From UBA7672 sp047601145 (GTDB lineage: Bacteria; Pseudomonadota; Alphaproteobacteria; Caulobacterales; Hyphomonadaceae), in the NCBI GenBank assembly GCA_047601145.1, contig JASGJW010000001.1, positions 1,488,001 to 1,552,000 on the forward strand: a stretch of DNA of 64,000 nucleotides, given 5' to 3'. Below, one piece after another: positions 50,649 through 60,169 of the stretch. Below the pieces are notes generated by a model, which searched no databases, was not told the DNA's origin, and was given only the letters and a program-made list of their open reading frames with translations. How positions within the stretch are numbered: position 1 is the first letter of the stretch; the number at the start of each line of letters is the position of its first letter. The position numbers and the translations under genes are program-made.

Positions 50649-53123
50649 TTACCGCGCCGCGACCGCTTCCGGCGTCAGCTCGAGCTCGATGCGCTGGGCT
50701 TTGGGCGAGGCCGTCTCCGGCAGGTGGCAGATGACCGACGTGCCTGCGCCGGGCGAGGACTTCATCTTCACGTCGCCGCCATGCAGCTCGACGAACGAAC
50801 GCACCAGCGCAAGGCCGAGGCCTGCGCCGCGCGTGTCGCCCGAGGTGAACGAGTCGAACACGCTCGACTGCCGCTCGGCTGCGATGCCCTTGCCATTGTC
50901 GGACACGGCGAGACGGATGATGTTCTCGCTTGGCACCGGCTTCGACGCCTCGATCTTGATGTGGCCGCCAGCGCCCGTGAAGCGCAGCGCGTTGGTGAGC
51001 AGGTTGAACAGCACCTGCTTGATGCGGCGCTCGTCGGCGTGGATGTTGCCGATCCGGTCGTCGCACAGGATTTCGACGCGCACCTTCGTGTTCGCCGCCG
51101 TCGTCACCACCAGGTCCACTGCATCTTCGATCGCCTGGCGCAGCGAGAATTCCGACAGTTCCAGTTCCATCTTTCCAGCTTCGATCATCGCAAGATCCAG
51201 GATGTTGGAAATGACCTTGGAGAGGTGGTCAGCCGCCGACAGGATGGAAACCACCTGTGTGCGCTGCTTGTCGGTGAGGGCGCCAGGCCGCTCACTCTCG
51301 AGCAGTTCGGCATAGCCCAGGATCGTCGTCAGCGGCGAGCGCAGCTGGTAGGAGACGTTCTGCACGAACTCGTTCTTCAGCTTGTCGGCCGCCTGCAGCG
51401 CCTCGTTCTTGTCCTTGAGCGCGGTTTCGACCTTGCGGGCCGCGGTCACATCCATGAACGCGATCAGCGTTGCGCCGTTCGGCAGCGGCTGGGTGATCCA
51501 GGTAATCGTCTTGTCGTTCGACGTGCGCATCACGCCCTGGTCCTGCTGCCGGTATTCGGGCGAGGGGTTGGTCACGCGGGCCTTGATCGTCGTCCACACA
51601 TTGCGGTCGTGATAAAGGCGGGCGCACTGGCCGACCACGGCGTCGAAGTCCGGGCTGTCGGCGAGATTGTCCTTCTTCAGCTCCCACAGTTCCGCGAACG
51701 CGTCGTTGTGAAGGCGCAGGCGTCCATCGGCGCTGAACACGACGACCGCTTCGCGCAGGTTGTCGAGCGTCGCCTTCTGCACGTTGATCAGGCGGTTGAA
51801 CTCGGCCTTGAGCGAGAGTTCGTCCGTGATGTCCTTGAACAGAAGCAGCACGCCTCCGAGCGGGTGGCGCTGGCGCGTGACGCGCAGGATGCGGCCGTCG
51901 GGCAGGTTCCAGAGATCCTCGACGATGTCGACTTTCTCGCCCTGGTAATAGGCCAGTTCACCCTGGCGCCATTTGCCGAAGTCTGGACGCGCCGGAAGCT
52001 TGCGACGCTCGCGCAGGCGGTCAAGCAGGGAGCCATGATCCGGCTTGTCCAGCAGGTAGGCGGGATCGATGTCCCACATCTCCTGGAAGGCGCGGTTGTT
52101 GAAGATCAGCTTGCGGTCCGGCCCGAAGATGGCGACTCCGTCGGCGACATGGTTCAGCGTGTCGTCGTGGGCCTTGGCATGCTTGTCGAGCGTCTCGCGC
52201 GTCGTCTCGAGATCAGTGATGTCGAACGCCATGCCGCCGAGGCCGCCGGACAGTGGGAACATCTTGACGCGCATGGCGCGGCGATCGCCCGACACCACGA
52301 TGTGTCGCATGTCGTCGGTTTCGCCGTTGGTGTTGATTGTCTTCTGCGCCTGGCTGGTCACGTGCTGATCCAGCATGATCTGGCGGTCGAGCACATGATC
52401 CATGTTCGGGGCGCCAACGGCCTTGAGATAGGCGCGGTTGACCCATTGCAGCTTGCCGGCGCCGCTCATGCGCCAGGCCGGGAAGGGCGCCTTGCCCAGC
52501 ATTTCGAGGAAGGCCATCGGATCGCGCGCGACAGCTGCGCGTGCTTCCTCGAAGCGCGCACGTGCACCGGATTCCTCGAGGCCCTTGATCGTCGTATCGG
52601 TGATCCAGAGAACGGCGCGAGCGCCGGCCGTGCGTCCGTCAGCTTCAAGGAAGCGGCCGCTCGGCCCGATAATGGTGAGGGAGAACGGCGCGCCGTCATT
52701 GCGAAGCTGCTTCAGGCGTTCGCGCAGGGTCGCGTCCTGGCCGTTTCCGTCACGCGCTTCAAGGTCGGCAAGGCCTTCCAGTATCCGCACGCCCGGGTCT
52801 TCCGACGTGCCGTCGTCCGCAAAGCGGAGGATGCCCATCAGTGCGACAGGTGAACCATAGAGGTTCGGCGCCCCCCATTCCGACTGCCGCTTGCCTTCGG
52901 CCGGAGCTTCGTCTTCCCAGACCATGATGACGCCCGGGTGCGCGTCAAACACGCTCTCCGCCCGCGCCAGGCGCTCGCGCGCCTTCTGTTCTTCCTCGCG
53001 ATATTTCCGGGCTGCGCCGCGCGCTCCGTCCGAAATCCTGAGCGCCCATAGCAGGGCGGCGATACCGAACGCCGCAGCCCCTGCCACGAGCAGGACGAGC
53101 GGTTGGGTGAAGGTCATGTCCAT
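50649..53123 (-). CDS. divL: DivL-type histidine-kinase-like cell-cycle regulator (Tyr in place of His)
   Basis: About 824 residues from the ATG at 53123 (a GTG at 53132 or ATG at 53117 are alternatives). There is one N-terminal membrane helix, then several PAS-type domains, and a HisKA-like segment EFVQNVSYQLRSPLTTILGY in which the phospho-accepting His is Tyr (about residue 592). An HATPase domain follows, with VLFNLLTNALRF, SDNGKGIA and GAGLGLALV. This Tyr is the hallmark of DivL, the protein that controls CckA and thus CtrA in Caulobacter relatives. A perfect TTAA-N7-TTAA box lies about 90 bases upstream, which would put divL under CtrA control. Confidence 0.88.
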   Translation of the reverse strand: MDMTFTQPLVLLVAGAAAFGIAALLWALRISDGARGAARKYREEEQKARERLARAESVFDAHPGVIMVWEDEAPAEGKRQSEWGAPNLYGSPVALMGILRFADDGTSEDPGVRILEGLADLEARDGNGQDATLRERLKQLRNDGAPFSLTIIGPSGRFLEADGRTAGARAVLWITDTTIKGLEESGARARFEEARAAVARDPMAFLEMLGKAPFPAWRMSGAGKLQWVNRAYLKAVGAPNMDHVLDRQIMLDQHVTSQAQKTINTNGETDDMRHIVVSGDRRAMRVKMFPLSGGLGGMAFDITDLETTRETLDKHAKAHDDTLNHVADGVAIFGPDRKLIFNNRAFQEMWDIDPAYLLDKPDHGSLLDRLRERRKLPARPDFGKWRQGELAYYQGEKVDIVEDLWNLPDGRILRVTRQRHPLGGVLLLFKDITDELSLKAEFNRLINVQKATLDNLREAVVVFSADGRLRLHNDAFAELWELKKDNLADSPDFDAVVGQCARLYHDRNVWTTIKARVTNPSPEYRQQDQGVMRTSNDKTITWITQPLPNGATLIAFMDVTAARKVETALKDKNEALQAADKLKNEFVQNVSYQLRSPLTTILGYAELLESERPGALTDKQRTQVVSILSAADHLSKVISNILDLAMIEAGKMELELSEFSLRQAIEDAVDLVVTTAANTKVRVEILCDDRIGNIHADERRIKQVLFNLLTNALRFTGAGGHIKIEASKPVPSENIIRLAVSDNGKGIAAERQSSVFDSFTSGDTRGAGLGLALVRSFVELHGGDVKMKSSPGAGTSVICHLPETASPKAQRIELELTPEAVAAR

Positions 53124-53213
53124 GGTCGCCACGTCCCGGCAGGGGCCGAATCACTACGCGATGGCCACCTTCTAGGCGGAGGCCCTCAGTTAACCAACTG
53201 GAAGGGGTTTCAG

Positions 53214-53228
53214 TTAACGGGCGGTTAA
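53214..53228. promoter_or_regulatory. CtrA-type box upstream of divL, perfect TTAA-N7-TTAA
   Basis: TTAA-CGGGCGG-TTAA lies about 90 bases before the divL start on the minus strand. A lone TTAACCA half-site occurs at about 53190. Confidence 0.7.
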
Positions 53229-53337
53229 ACAGCTGCTTTGACTGGGCAATTTCTGCCTAGTCCGATCGCCGCAGCGATCAACTCGCCGCGGCGACAGTTC
53301 CGTTTTCCGAATGAAATCAGGAGGAAGGCGAGGCGCC

Positions 53338-54858
53338 TCAGATTTCCTGGTTGTAGTGGCCGACCTCGGGGAATTTGGCGAGGCGCGGCTTTACCTCGTT
53401 GCGGAAGAGGGCGCGCATGTCGTCCTCGCCCTGCATCGACTCCACCACGACAACCAGCTCCGGCTTGTTCGACGAGGCTCGCACAAGCACCCAGGAGCCA
53501 TCCTCCAGCGTCACCCGGGCGCCGTTGACGGTGTTCACGTCGATCACCTTGCGCCCGAGGATTTCCCCGCCCGATTTGCCGAGCGCCTCGTAGTCCTTCA
53601 CGACCTGTTCGACGATGCCGTACTTCTTCTCGTCGTCGCAGTGCGGGCTCATGGTCAGCGACGTCCAGGCATTGCCGAGCTCCGCCTTGAGGTCCGAAAG
53701 CGAGCGGCCCGGGTTGCGGTCGAGCATCTGCAACACGGCGGCGGCGGCAACGAGCGCGTCGTCATAGCCAAAGCCATAGGGCTTGCGGAAGAACATGTGG
53801 CCCGACTTCTCGAAGCCGGCGAGTGCATTCAGTTCCGTCGTACGGCGCTTGATGTAGGAATGGCCGGTCTTGAAATAGTCGACCTTGACGCCGTTCTCCT
53901 TGAGCACCGGGTCGGTCTTGTAGAGGCCGGTCGATTTCACATCGACCACGAAGGTCGCGCCCTTATGGAGCTTGGAGAGGTCGCGGGCGAGCAGCAGGCC
54001 AATCTTGTCGGCGAAGATCTCCTCGCCCTTGTCATCGACGACGCCGACGCGGTCGCCATCGCCGTCGAAGCCGAGGCAGAGATCAGCGCCGTGCTCTTTC
54101 ACAGCCTGTCCCATCGAGACCAGCATTTCGTGGTCTTCCGGGTTCGGGTTGTATTTCGGGAAGGTGTAATCGAGATTGGCATCCATCTCGATCACGTCGG
54201 CGCCCATGGCGCGCAGCGCATCTGGTGCGAAAGCGCCGGCCGCGCCGTTGCCGCAGGCCGCGACCACTTTCAGCTTGCGGGTCAACTTGGTGTCTTTCGA
54301 CACGCTCTCGATATAGCGCTCGCGCATGCCATCGACACGGACCAGCTTGCCGCCCGATTGCGGATTGAACTTGCCGCCGAGCACGGTGTCCCGGAGCTTG
54401 CCCATCTCTTCGGGGCCGAAGGTAAGCGGCTTGTTCGCCCCCATCTTCACCCCGGTCCAGCCATTCTCGTTGTGGCTGGCGGTGACCATGGCGACGCACG
54501 GAATGTCGAGCGCAAACTGTGCAAAATAGGCGACCGGCGAGAGCGCCAGTCCGATGTCATGCACCTCGAAGCCGGCTTCCAGCAGGCCCAGCGTCAGCGC
54601 CTGCTTGATCGAGAGCGAGTAGGAGCGGAAATCGTGACCCGTCACGATCCGCGGCGCGACACCCATTTCCCGGATCAGCGTGCCCAGACCGAGGCCGAGC
54701 GCCTGCACGCCTAGATAGTTAAGTTCGGGCGCCTTCGGATATTGCGGGCCGCCGAACCACCACCTGGCGTCGTACTCCCGGAACCCCGTCGCCTTGACCA
54801 GGGGCGTGGTCTCGAAGTCGTACGTGTTGGCCTGGAGGTCCGTGCGCGGCGTTTTCAT
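53338..54858 (-). CDS. Phosphomannomutase/phosphoglucomutase
   Basis: A 506-residue protein from the ATG at 54858, which has a GGGA upstream; the ATG at 54876 is less likely. The phosphoserine loop is MVTASHNENGWTG, the metal loop is GFDGDGDRVG, and the C-terminal phosphate-binding RASSNKPEL is present. It interconverts the 1- and 6-phosphates of mannose or glucose for surface-polysaccharide and nucleotide-sugar synthesis. It is of the AlgC/ManB type, slightly longer than the usual 460 residues because of an N-terminal extension. Confidence 0.92.
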   Translation of the reverse strand: MKTPRTDLQANTYDFETTPLVKATGFREYDARWWFGGPQYPKAPELNYLGVQALGLGLGTLIREMGVAPRIVTGHDFRSYSLSIKQALTLGLLEAGFEVHDIGLALSPVAYFAQFALDIPCVAMVTASHNENGWTGVKMGANKPLTFGPEEMGKLRDTVLGGKFNPQSGGKLVRVDGMRERYIESVSKDTKLTRKLKVVAACGNGAAGAFAPDALRAMGADVIEMDANLDYTFPKYNPNPEDHEMLVSMGQAVKEHGADLCLGFDGDGDRVGVVDDKGEEIFADKIGLLLARDLSKLHKGATFVVDVKSTGLYKTDPVLKENGVKVDYFKTGHSYIKRRTTELNALAGFEKSGHMFFRKPYGFGYDDALVAAAAVLQMLDRNPGRSLSDLKAELGNAWTSLTMSPHCDDEKKYGIVEQVVKDYEALGKSGGEILGRKVIDVNTVNGARVTLEDGSWVLVRASSNKPELVVVVESMQGEDDMRALFRNEVKPRLAKFPEVGHYNQEI

Positions 54859-55053
54859 GTGTCCCAAATCCAGCATTGGCGCGTTCGGGGAGGCCCGGCG
54901 CCGTGAGTTTCCTTAAGGGAGAGCAAGCCCAGCGCCAACCGCTTCATTCGCTTCTCGCGCGAAAAGCCAGAATCAAGACGCGCGCGGACAGGGAACAACG
55001 CACGGCCTCATGTCCGCGCAGCAACGTCTTAACATGGGCAATTCCGCGAGGGC

Positions 55054-56970
55054 CTAGATCGTCACCTGCGTCCCGAGTTCGACCACGCGCGAGGTTGGAA
55101 TCCGGAAGAACTCGGTCGCGTTCGTCGCGTTACGGCTGAGGAAAATGTAGAGGTGGTCCTGCCAGAGCGGCATGCCCCGCTTTCCGTCCGCCAGCAGCGT
55201 CCGCCGGCTCAGGAAGAACGACGTCGACATGATGTCAAAGGTCAATCCGTCCTTCTTCGCCAGCGACAGCCCGCGTGAGACGTTGGGTGTTTCCATGTAG
55301 CCGAAGATCAACGCCACCTTCACCAGGTTGGGCAGGACTTCAGTGACTTCCACCTTGTCGTCGTCAGGAACGTAGGGCTCCTGCGCTGTGCGCACTGTCA
55401 ACACCACGTTCCGCTCATGAAGCACCTTGTTGTGCTTCAGATTGTGAAGGAGCGCCGTCGGCGCCGTGTCTGTGTCGGCGGTAACGAAAACGGCCGTGCC
55501 CTTTACCACATGCGGCGGGTTCACCTTGAGGCCGTTGAACACATCCTCAACCGAAATGTCCTGCTGCGTGCGCGTCACGAGAATCCGCGAGCCGCGCACC
55601 CAGGTCCATATGACCAGCATCATCACGCTGGCGATGATCAGTGGCACGTAACCGCCCTGCGGCAGCTTCAACAGGTTTGACGCCAGGAACACCGCCTCCA
55701 CGATCAGGAACGGCGCAACGATGACAGTGGCAAGCCAAAGGCTGCGCTTCCACACACGCCGCACAGCGATGAAGGCCAGCACGGACGACGTGATCATGGC
55801 GCCGATCACGGACACGCCATATGCGTTCGCCATTGCCGAGGATGACTTGAACAGCAGCACCAGGATGACGACGCCCGCCAGCAGCATCCAGTTGATCTGC
55901 GGCATGTAGATCTGGCCATGTTCCTTCGCTGACGTGTTGATGATCTGGAGACGCGGCAGGAGCCCGAGCTGCACGGCCTGCTGCGTCAGCGAGAATGCGC
56001 CCGTGATCACGGCCTGGCTTGCGATCACCGTCGCCATCATTGCCAGCACCACCAGCGGGGCCTGCATCACCTGCGGCGCCATCATGAAGAACGGGTTCTC
56101 CATCGTCTCCGGCTCGGCCAGCACCATCGCGCCCTGGCCGAGATAGTTGAGCGCGAGGGCAGGCAGCACCAGCCACGTCCACATCGCCGCGATCGGCTTG
56201 CGCCCGAAATGGCCCATGTCGGCGTAGAGCGCCTCGGCCCCTGTCACCGTCAGGAACACCGATCCGAGCACGACGAAGCCCAACACCGAATGCGTTGTCA
56301 GGAACATCACTGCGTAGTGCGGGCTCAAGGCCAGCGCGATCTGCGCGCCATCGAGCCAGATGTGATAGACGCCCAGCGCGCCCAACGTCAGAAACCAGAC
56401 AAGGCAGACCGGTCCGAACAGCGCGCCCACCGCCGCCGTTCCCTTCTTCTGGAAGAGGAACAATCCGACCAGGATCACCAGCGCGATTGGCAGAATGAAA
56501 GGTTCGATGTGGCCCTCAAGGCCGGGGATGACTTTCAGGCCCTCGACCGCAGACAGCACCGACACAGCCGGCGTCAGCAGTGCGTCGCCGAAGAACATGC
56601 CCGCCGAACATACAGCCACGATGAACAGAAGCGCCGTGCGCTTGCCGATCGTCCGCTGCACAAGCGCCATCAGCGACAGCGTCCCGCCCTCGCCTCGGTT
56701 GTCCAGCCGGGTCAGCATCAGCACGTATTTCAGCGTAACGATAATGATCAGCGACCAGACCATCAGGGAAATGACGCCAAGCACATCGTCGCGCATCAGG
56801 TCGCCGCCGCGTGCGTCGTTGATATGGTGGATGGATTCCTTGAAGGCATAGAGCGGGCTCGTGCCGATATCGCCGAACACCACGCCGATGGAGCCGAGCG
56901 CCAGCGCCCAGAACCTCCCCCGCGTCGCTTTGCTATGCGCCACTCCGCCAGACGACGAAGGTTCGCTCAT
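55054..56970 (-). CDS. kup: KUP-family potassium uptake transporter
   Basis: A 638-residue protein with about 12 transmembrane helices. The N-terminal signature GVVFGDIGTSPLYAFKE is diagnostic, followed by MALVQRTIGKRTALLFIV and DALLTPAVSVLSAVEGLK, with a cytoplasmic C-terminal domain of about 150 residues. It takes up K+ by proton symport. It lies 204 bases after the ahcY terminator-like hairpin on the same strand. Confidence 0.96.
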   Translation of the reverse strand: MSEPSSSGGVAHSKATRGRFWALALGSIGVVFGDIGTSPLYAFKESIHHINDARGGDLMRDDVLGVISLMVWSLIIIVTLKYVLMLTRLDNRGEGGTLSLMALVQRTIGKRTALLFIVAVCSAGMFFGDALLTPAVSVLSAVEGLKVIPGLEGHIEPFILPIALVILVGLFLFQKKGTAAVGALFGPVCLVWFLTLGALGVYHIWLDGAQIALALSPHYAVMFLTTHSVLGFVVLGSVFLTVTGAEALYADMGHFGRKPIAAMWTWLVLPALALNYLGQGAMVLAEPETMENPFFMMAPQVMQAPLVVLAMMATVIASQAVITGAFSLTQQAVQLGLLPRLQIINTSAKEHGQIYMPQINWMLLAGVVILVLLFKSSSAMANAYGVSVIGAMITSSVLAFIAVRRVWKRSLWLATVIVAPFLIVEAVFLASNLLKLPQGGYVPLIIASVMMLVIWTWVRGSRILVTRTQQDISVEDVFNGLKVNPPHVVKGTAVFVTADTDTAPTALLHNLKHNKVLHERNVVLTVRTAQEPYVPDDDKVEVTEVLPNLVKVALIFGYMETPNVSRGLSLAKKDGLTFDIMSTSFFLSRRTLLADGKRGMPLWQDHLYIFLSRNATNATEFFRIPTSRVVELGTQVTI

Positions 56971-57123
56971 GCCTTTAAAGCCTTCTGCCTGGAGCTGCGC
57001 CGCAGCCCGGGACGGCGGCTCTCCTAGTGCAGCCCGTTATCCGGCGAAAGCCCATTATTTTCCGTGAAGCCTCTGGACGGCGCCATGCCGCATGTTCAGG
57101 CGGCCTGCAGCCTTGAACGCAAA

Positions 57124-57148
57124 CGGGCCCGGCTTGCCGCCGGGCCCG
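57124..57148 (-). terminator. Hairpin after ahcY
   Basis: A 10-bp perfect stem, CGGGCCCGGC with GCCGGGCCCG, around a 5-base loop. It lies 27 bases past the ahcY stop; on the minus strand it is followed by TTTGCGTT, a weak T-tract. Confidence 0.65.
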
Positions 57149-57174
57149 CGCAGTTTTCCGTGTCCGATCAGGAC

Positions 57175-58575
57175 CTAGTAGCGGTAATGCTCAGGCTTGT
57201 AAGGGCCTTCCGGCGCGACGCCGATATAGGCGGCCTGCTCGGTCGAGAGCTTGGTGAGGTTCGCGCCGAGCTTGTTGAGGTGAAGCATTGCGACTTTTTC
57301 GTCGAGCTTCTTCGGCAGCGTGTAGACTTTGTTCTCGTAGGCTTTGCCGTTGGTCCAGAGTTCGATCTGGGCCAGCGTCTGGTTGGTGAACGAGGCCGAC
57401 ATCACGAACGATGGATGGCCGGTCGCGTTGCCAAGGTTGAGCAGGCGGCCTTCGGAGAGAAGGATCATGCGCTTGCCATCCGGGAACTCGATCATGTCGA
57501 CTTGCGGCTTGATGTTGTCCCACTTGAAGTTGCGCAGGGACGCAACCTGGATCTCATTGTCGAAGTGGCCGATGTTGCCGACGATGGCCATGTCCTTCAT
57601 CTCGCGCATGTGCTCGAGGCGGATGATGTCCTTGTTGCCGGTCGTGGTGATGAAGATGTCGGCGGTCTTCACGACGTCTTCGAGCGTGACGACTTCAAAA
57701 CCGTCCATGCAGGCCTGGAGCGCGCAGATCGGATCGACTTCCGTGACCTTGACGCGTGCGCCAGCGCCCTGCAGCGAAGCGGCCGAGCCCTTGCCGACGT
57801 CGCCATAGCCGCACACGAGCGCGACCTTGCCGGCCATCATCGTGTCGGTGGCGCGGCGGATGCCGTCGACCAGCGATTCCTTGCAGCCGTACTTGTTGTC
57901 GAACTTCGACTTGGTGACAGAGTCGTTCACGTTGATCGCGGGGAAGGGCAGCAGGCCTTTCTCGACGAGGCGATAGAGGCGGTTGACGCCCGTGGTGGTT
58001 TCTTCCGTCACGCCCTTGATGGCGGCGCGCTGTTTCGTGAACCAGCCCGGCGATTGGGCAAGGCGTTTCTTGATCTGCTTGAAGAAGTAGATTTCTTCTT
58101 CGGATTCTGGCTTCTCGATGATCGAGGTTTCACCCGCTTCGACGCGCGCGCCGATGAGGATGTACATGGTGGCGTCGCCGCCATCGTCGAGGATCATGTT
58201 GGTGAGACCGCCATCGGCCCACTGAAAGATCTTGTCCGTGTAGTCCCAGTATTCTTCGAGGCTCTCACCTTTCACGGCGAAGACAGGGATCCCGGCTTTC
58301 GCGATGGCGGCGGCGGCGTGGTCCTGCGTCGAGAAGATGTTGCACGAAGCCCAGCGCACTTCGGCGCCCAAGTGCTTCAGCGTTTCGATGAGGACGCCGG
58401 TCTGGATCGTCATGTGCAGCGAGCCGGTGATGCGCGCGCCTTTCAGCGGTTGCGATTTGCCGTATTCAGCGCGCGTAGCCATCAGCCCCGGCATTTCGGT
58501 TTCGGCAATGGTCAGCTCCTTGCGGCCCCAATCGGCCAGCGAAAGGTCTGCAACCTTGAAATCATCGAACGCCAT
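57175..58575 (-). CDS. ahcY: S-adenosylhomocysteine hydrolase
   Basis: A 466-residue protein with GAAGGAG before the ATG. Landmarks are ITGSLHMTIQTGVLIETL (49-66), the substrate aspartate region in NMILDDGGDAT, NDSVTKSKFDN with the catalytic lysine, the NAD motif VCGYGDVGKGSAA, and the C-terminal KPEHYRY. It splits S-adenosylhomocysteine to homocysteine and adenosine in the methyl cycle. A perfect 30-bp palindrome lies 88 bases upstream and is probably the operator. The association of ahcY with chvI-chvG-manX-ptsH is conserved in rhizobia. Confidence 0.98.
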   Translation of the reverse strand: MAFDDFKVADLSLADWGRKELTIAETEMPGLMATRAEYGKSQPLKGARITGSLHMTIQTGVLIETLKHLGAEVRWASCNIFSTQDHAAAAIAKAGIPVFAVKGESLEEYWDYTDKIFQWADGGLTNMILDDGGDATMYILIGARVEAGETSIIEKPESEEEIYFFKQIKKRLAQSPGWFTKQRAAIKGVTEETTTGVNRLYRLVEKGLLPFPAINVNDSVTKSKFDNKYGCKESLVDGIRRATDTMMAGKVALVCGYGDVGKGSAASLQGAGARVKVTEVDPICALQACMDGFEVVTLEDVVKTADIFITTTGNKDIIRLEHMREMKDMAIVGNIGHFDNEIQVASLRNFKWDNIKPQVDMIEFPDGKRMILLSEGRLLNLGNATGHPSFVMSASFTNQTLAQIELWTNGKAYENKVYTLPKKLDEKVAMLHLNKLGANLTKLSTEQAAYIGVAPEGPYKPEHYRY

Positions 58576-58662
58576 TGCGGCACTCCTTCGGGGAAAACTG
58601 TCTTGTCCGGGGTCGGTCCCGGCTCGGGCACAGGGCCTATAGCAATCGGCGGACCATCCGGC

Positions 58663-58692
58663 AAATCATATAAAGATATCTTTATATGATTT
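58663..58692. promoter_or_regulatory. Perfect 30-bp palindrome in the ahcY promoter
   Basis: AAATCATATAAAGAT is followed at once by its exact reverse complement. It is AT-rich in a GC-rich genome and lies 88 bases from the ahcY ATG. It has the size and symmetry of an ArsR-type (SahR-like) operator for SAM-cycle genes. Confidence 0.75.
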
Positions 58693-58844
58693 TTCGAACC
58701 GCGTTTTTTGCTCCAGCCTCACTTTGTCCCGGTTTGGACCCCATGTGATGTCACTGCGGGTTGCGGCGGTTGTGGCTGTGGCGCAACATTCATCTCACAG
58801 GCGTCCGGAGAGGCGCTTTCTGAAGCAAAAACAAGGGTCATGGC

Positions 58845-59423
58845 ATGAGGCTGTCTTTCGCGGGTCTGGTCGGATGCGGTTTCCTGGCGCTGGCGGCCAT
58901 AGCATCCGCCTCGGCCCAGGACGTTGACCGGATCACGGGGACGACCAATCCGGGCGGCGGCTTCAAACCGCCCGAGGGCGTGAAGGTGGTCAGCCCCGGC
59001 GCGCTGGTCTTCGCCAGCTTCGATGCCAATCATGATGGCCGCATCACCGTTGAGGAGATCACCGCCGGTGCAGAGGCCGCCTTCGCCATCGCCGACAAGA
59101 ACAAGGACGGGCTGATCACGGGCTTCGAGCAGAATGATTGGGCGGCGCTCATGGCCGGTGGCGCCGATGTGCTCGCAAACACCATGACGTTCGATATCGA
59201 TCTGGACCGCTCCGTCACGAAGTCGGAATTCGTGACCGGCATGAAGCGTCTCGCCGGGCAGATCCAGCCCAATGGCGACCTGACATTCAACGACCTCGTC
59301 CAGCCGCTCAACCGTCTCAAGGAAGAGGCGAGCAATGAGGGCTTCGGGTGGGGAACGCTCAAGGCGCGCGGGACGCCGCCGCGTGGAACCACGCCGCAGG
59401 ATCCGAACGCGCCGCGCCAGTAG
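58845..59423 (+). CDS. Secreted EF-hand calcium-binding protein
   Basis: A 192-residue protein with a signal peptide (GLVGCGFLALAAIASASAQ). Two canonical EF-hand loops are visible: DANHDGRITVEE and DKNKDGLITGFE. A third, DIDLDRSVTKSE, is degenerate at one position, and a fourth, NGDLTFND, is partial. A proline-rich tail ends the protein. It should bind calcium in the periplasm or outside the cell. It is encoded opposite to HPr, 3 bases from its end, between ahcY and the PTS genes. No partner is evident. Confidence 0.9.
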   Translation: MRLSFAGLVGCGFLALAAIASASAQDVDRITGTTNPGGGFKPPEGVKVVSPGALVFASFDANHDGRITVEEITAGAEAAFAIADKNKDGLITGFEQNDWAALMAGGADVLANTMTFDIDLDRSVTKSEFVTGMKRLAGQIQPNGDLTFNDLVQPLNRLKEEASNEGFGWGTLKARGTPPRGTTPQDPNAPRQ

Positions 59424-59426
59424 CGG

Positions 59427-59705
59427 CTAATCCTTCTCGTCGAACTTGCGGCCGATCAGGTTGCACACGGCGTCGAGCGCCTCGTGCGCCTCGGGGCCTT
59501 CGGCATCGATCTCGATCGTCTGGCCGACGCGGGCGCCAAGCATCAGAAGGTCCATGATCGACGCAGCGCTGGCGCTCATGCCGTCATGATGCACGGTGAT
59601 CTTGGCGTTGAACTTGGAGGCCTCGCGCGCGAAGGCGGCGGAGGCCCGCGCATGCAGCCCGCGCTGGTTCACAAGCTCAGCCCTGCGCGACCACTTGTCG
59701 TTCAT
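59427..59705 (-). CDS. ptsH: HPr-family phosphocarrier (nitrogen PTS-like)
   Basis: A 92-residue protein from the ATG at 59705, which overlaps the EIIA stop (TGATG). The phospho-histidine is H18 in QRGLHARASAAF. A serine in the regulatory position is S49 in ASIMDLLML. It passes phosphate from enzyme I to EIIA. No sugar permease is encoded here, so the system is regulatory, as in other alphaproteobacteria. Confidence 0.93.
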   Translation of the reverse strand: MNDKWSRRAELVNQRGLHARASAAFAREASKFNAKITVHHDGMSASAASIMDLLMLGARVGQTIEIDAEGPEAHEALDAVCNLIGRKFDEKD

Positions 59706-60106
59706 CACGCCCGCTGCAGAAGTGCGGAGGCGACGGAGATGTATTTGCGGCCGGCTTCCTGTGCGGCGAGGGCGGCCTCAGCCAGCGGAAGCTTGGCGCG
59801 CACTTCGGCGAGCTTGATCAGCATCGGCAGGTTCACGCCCGCGATCACCTCGATCTTGGCGCAACCCATCACGGAAATCGCAAGGTTCGACGGCGTTCCG
59901 CCGAACATGTCGGTGAGGATGACGACGCCCGATCCGGTGTCGCACGCTTTCGCAGCCGCAATGATCTCCTTGCGGCGCATGTCCATGTCGTCGTCGGGGC
60001 CGATGGAAATCGCTTGAGCATTCTCGAGCCGTCCAACGACATGCTCGGCTGCGGCGATGAACTCCTCGGCCAACCGGCCGTGCGTAACCACGACCAAACC
60101 GATCAT
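59705..60106 (-). CDS. PTS EIIA of the mannose family (ManX-like)
   Basis: A 133-residue protein from the ATG at 60106, with GGGAG upstream. The phospho-histidine is H9 in LVVVTHGRLAEEF, with ILTDMFGGTPSN typical of EIIA-Man. No EIIB or EIIC is present, so it is a regulatory output protein. It is between chvG and ptsH. The HPr kinase gene usually found between chvG and this gene in relatives is absent: only 63 bases separate them. Confidence 0.92.
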   Translation of the reverse strand: MIGLVVVTHGRLAEEFIAAAEHVVGRLENAQAISIGPDDDMDMRRKEIIAAAKACDTGSGVVILTDMFGGTPSNLAISVMGCAKIEVIAGVNLPMLIKLAEVRAKLPLAEAALAAQEAGRKYISVASALLQRA

Positions 60107-60169
60107 TGGAAGAACTCCCGCTTGTTCCAGCCCATGGTGATAGCTCGTTTGTTCCGGGGGCAATAGTGG

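Noticed and set aside
50724..52853. 709-codon open frame on the plus strand
   Set aside because: It is antisense to divL, whose frame has clear PAS, HisKA-like and HATPase motifs; the opposite frame has no family pattern.
57064..58689. 541-codon open frame on the plus strand
   Set aside because: It mirrors ahcY, which is unmistakable. Long antisense frames are common in GC-rich codon-biased genes.
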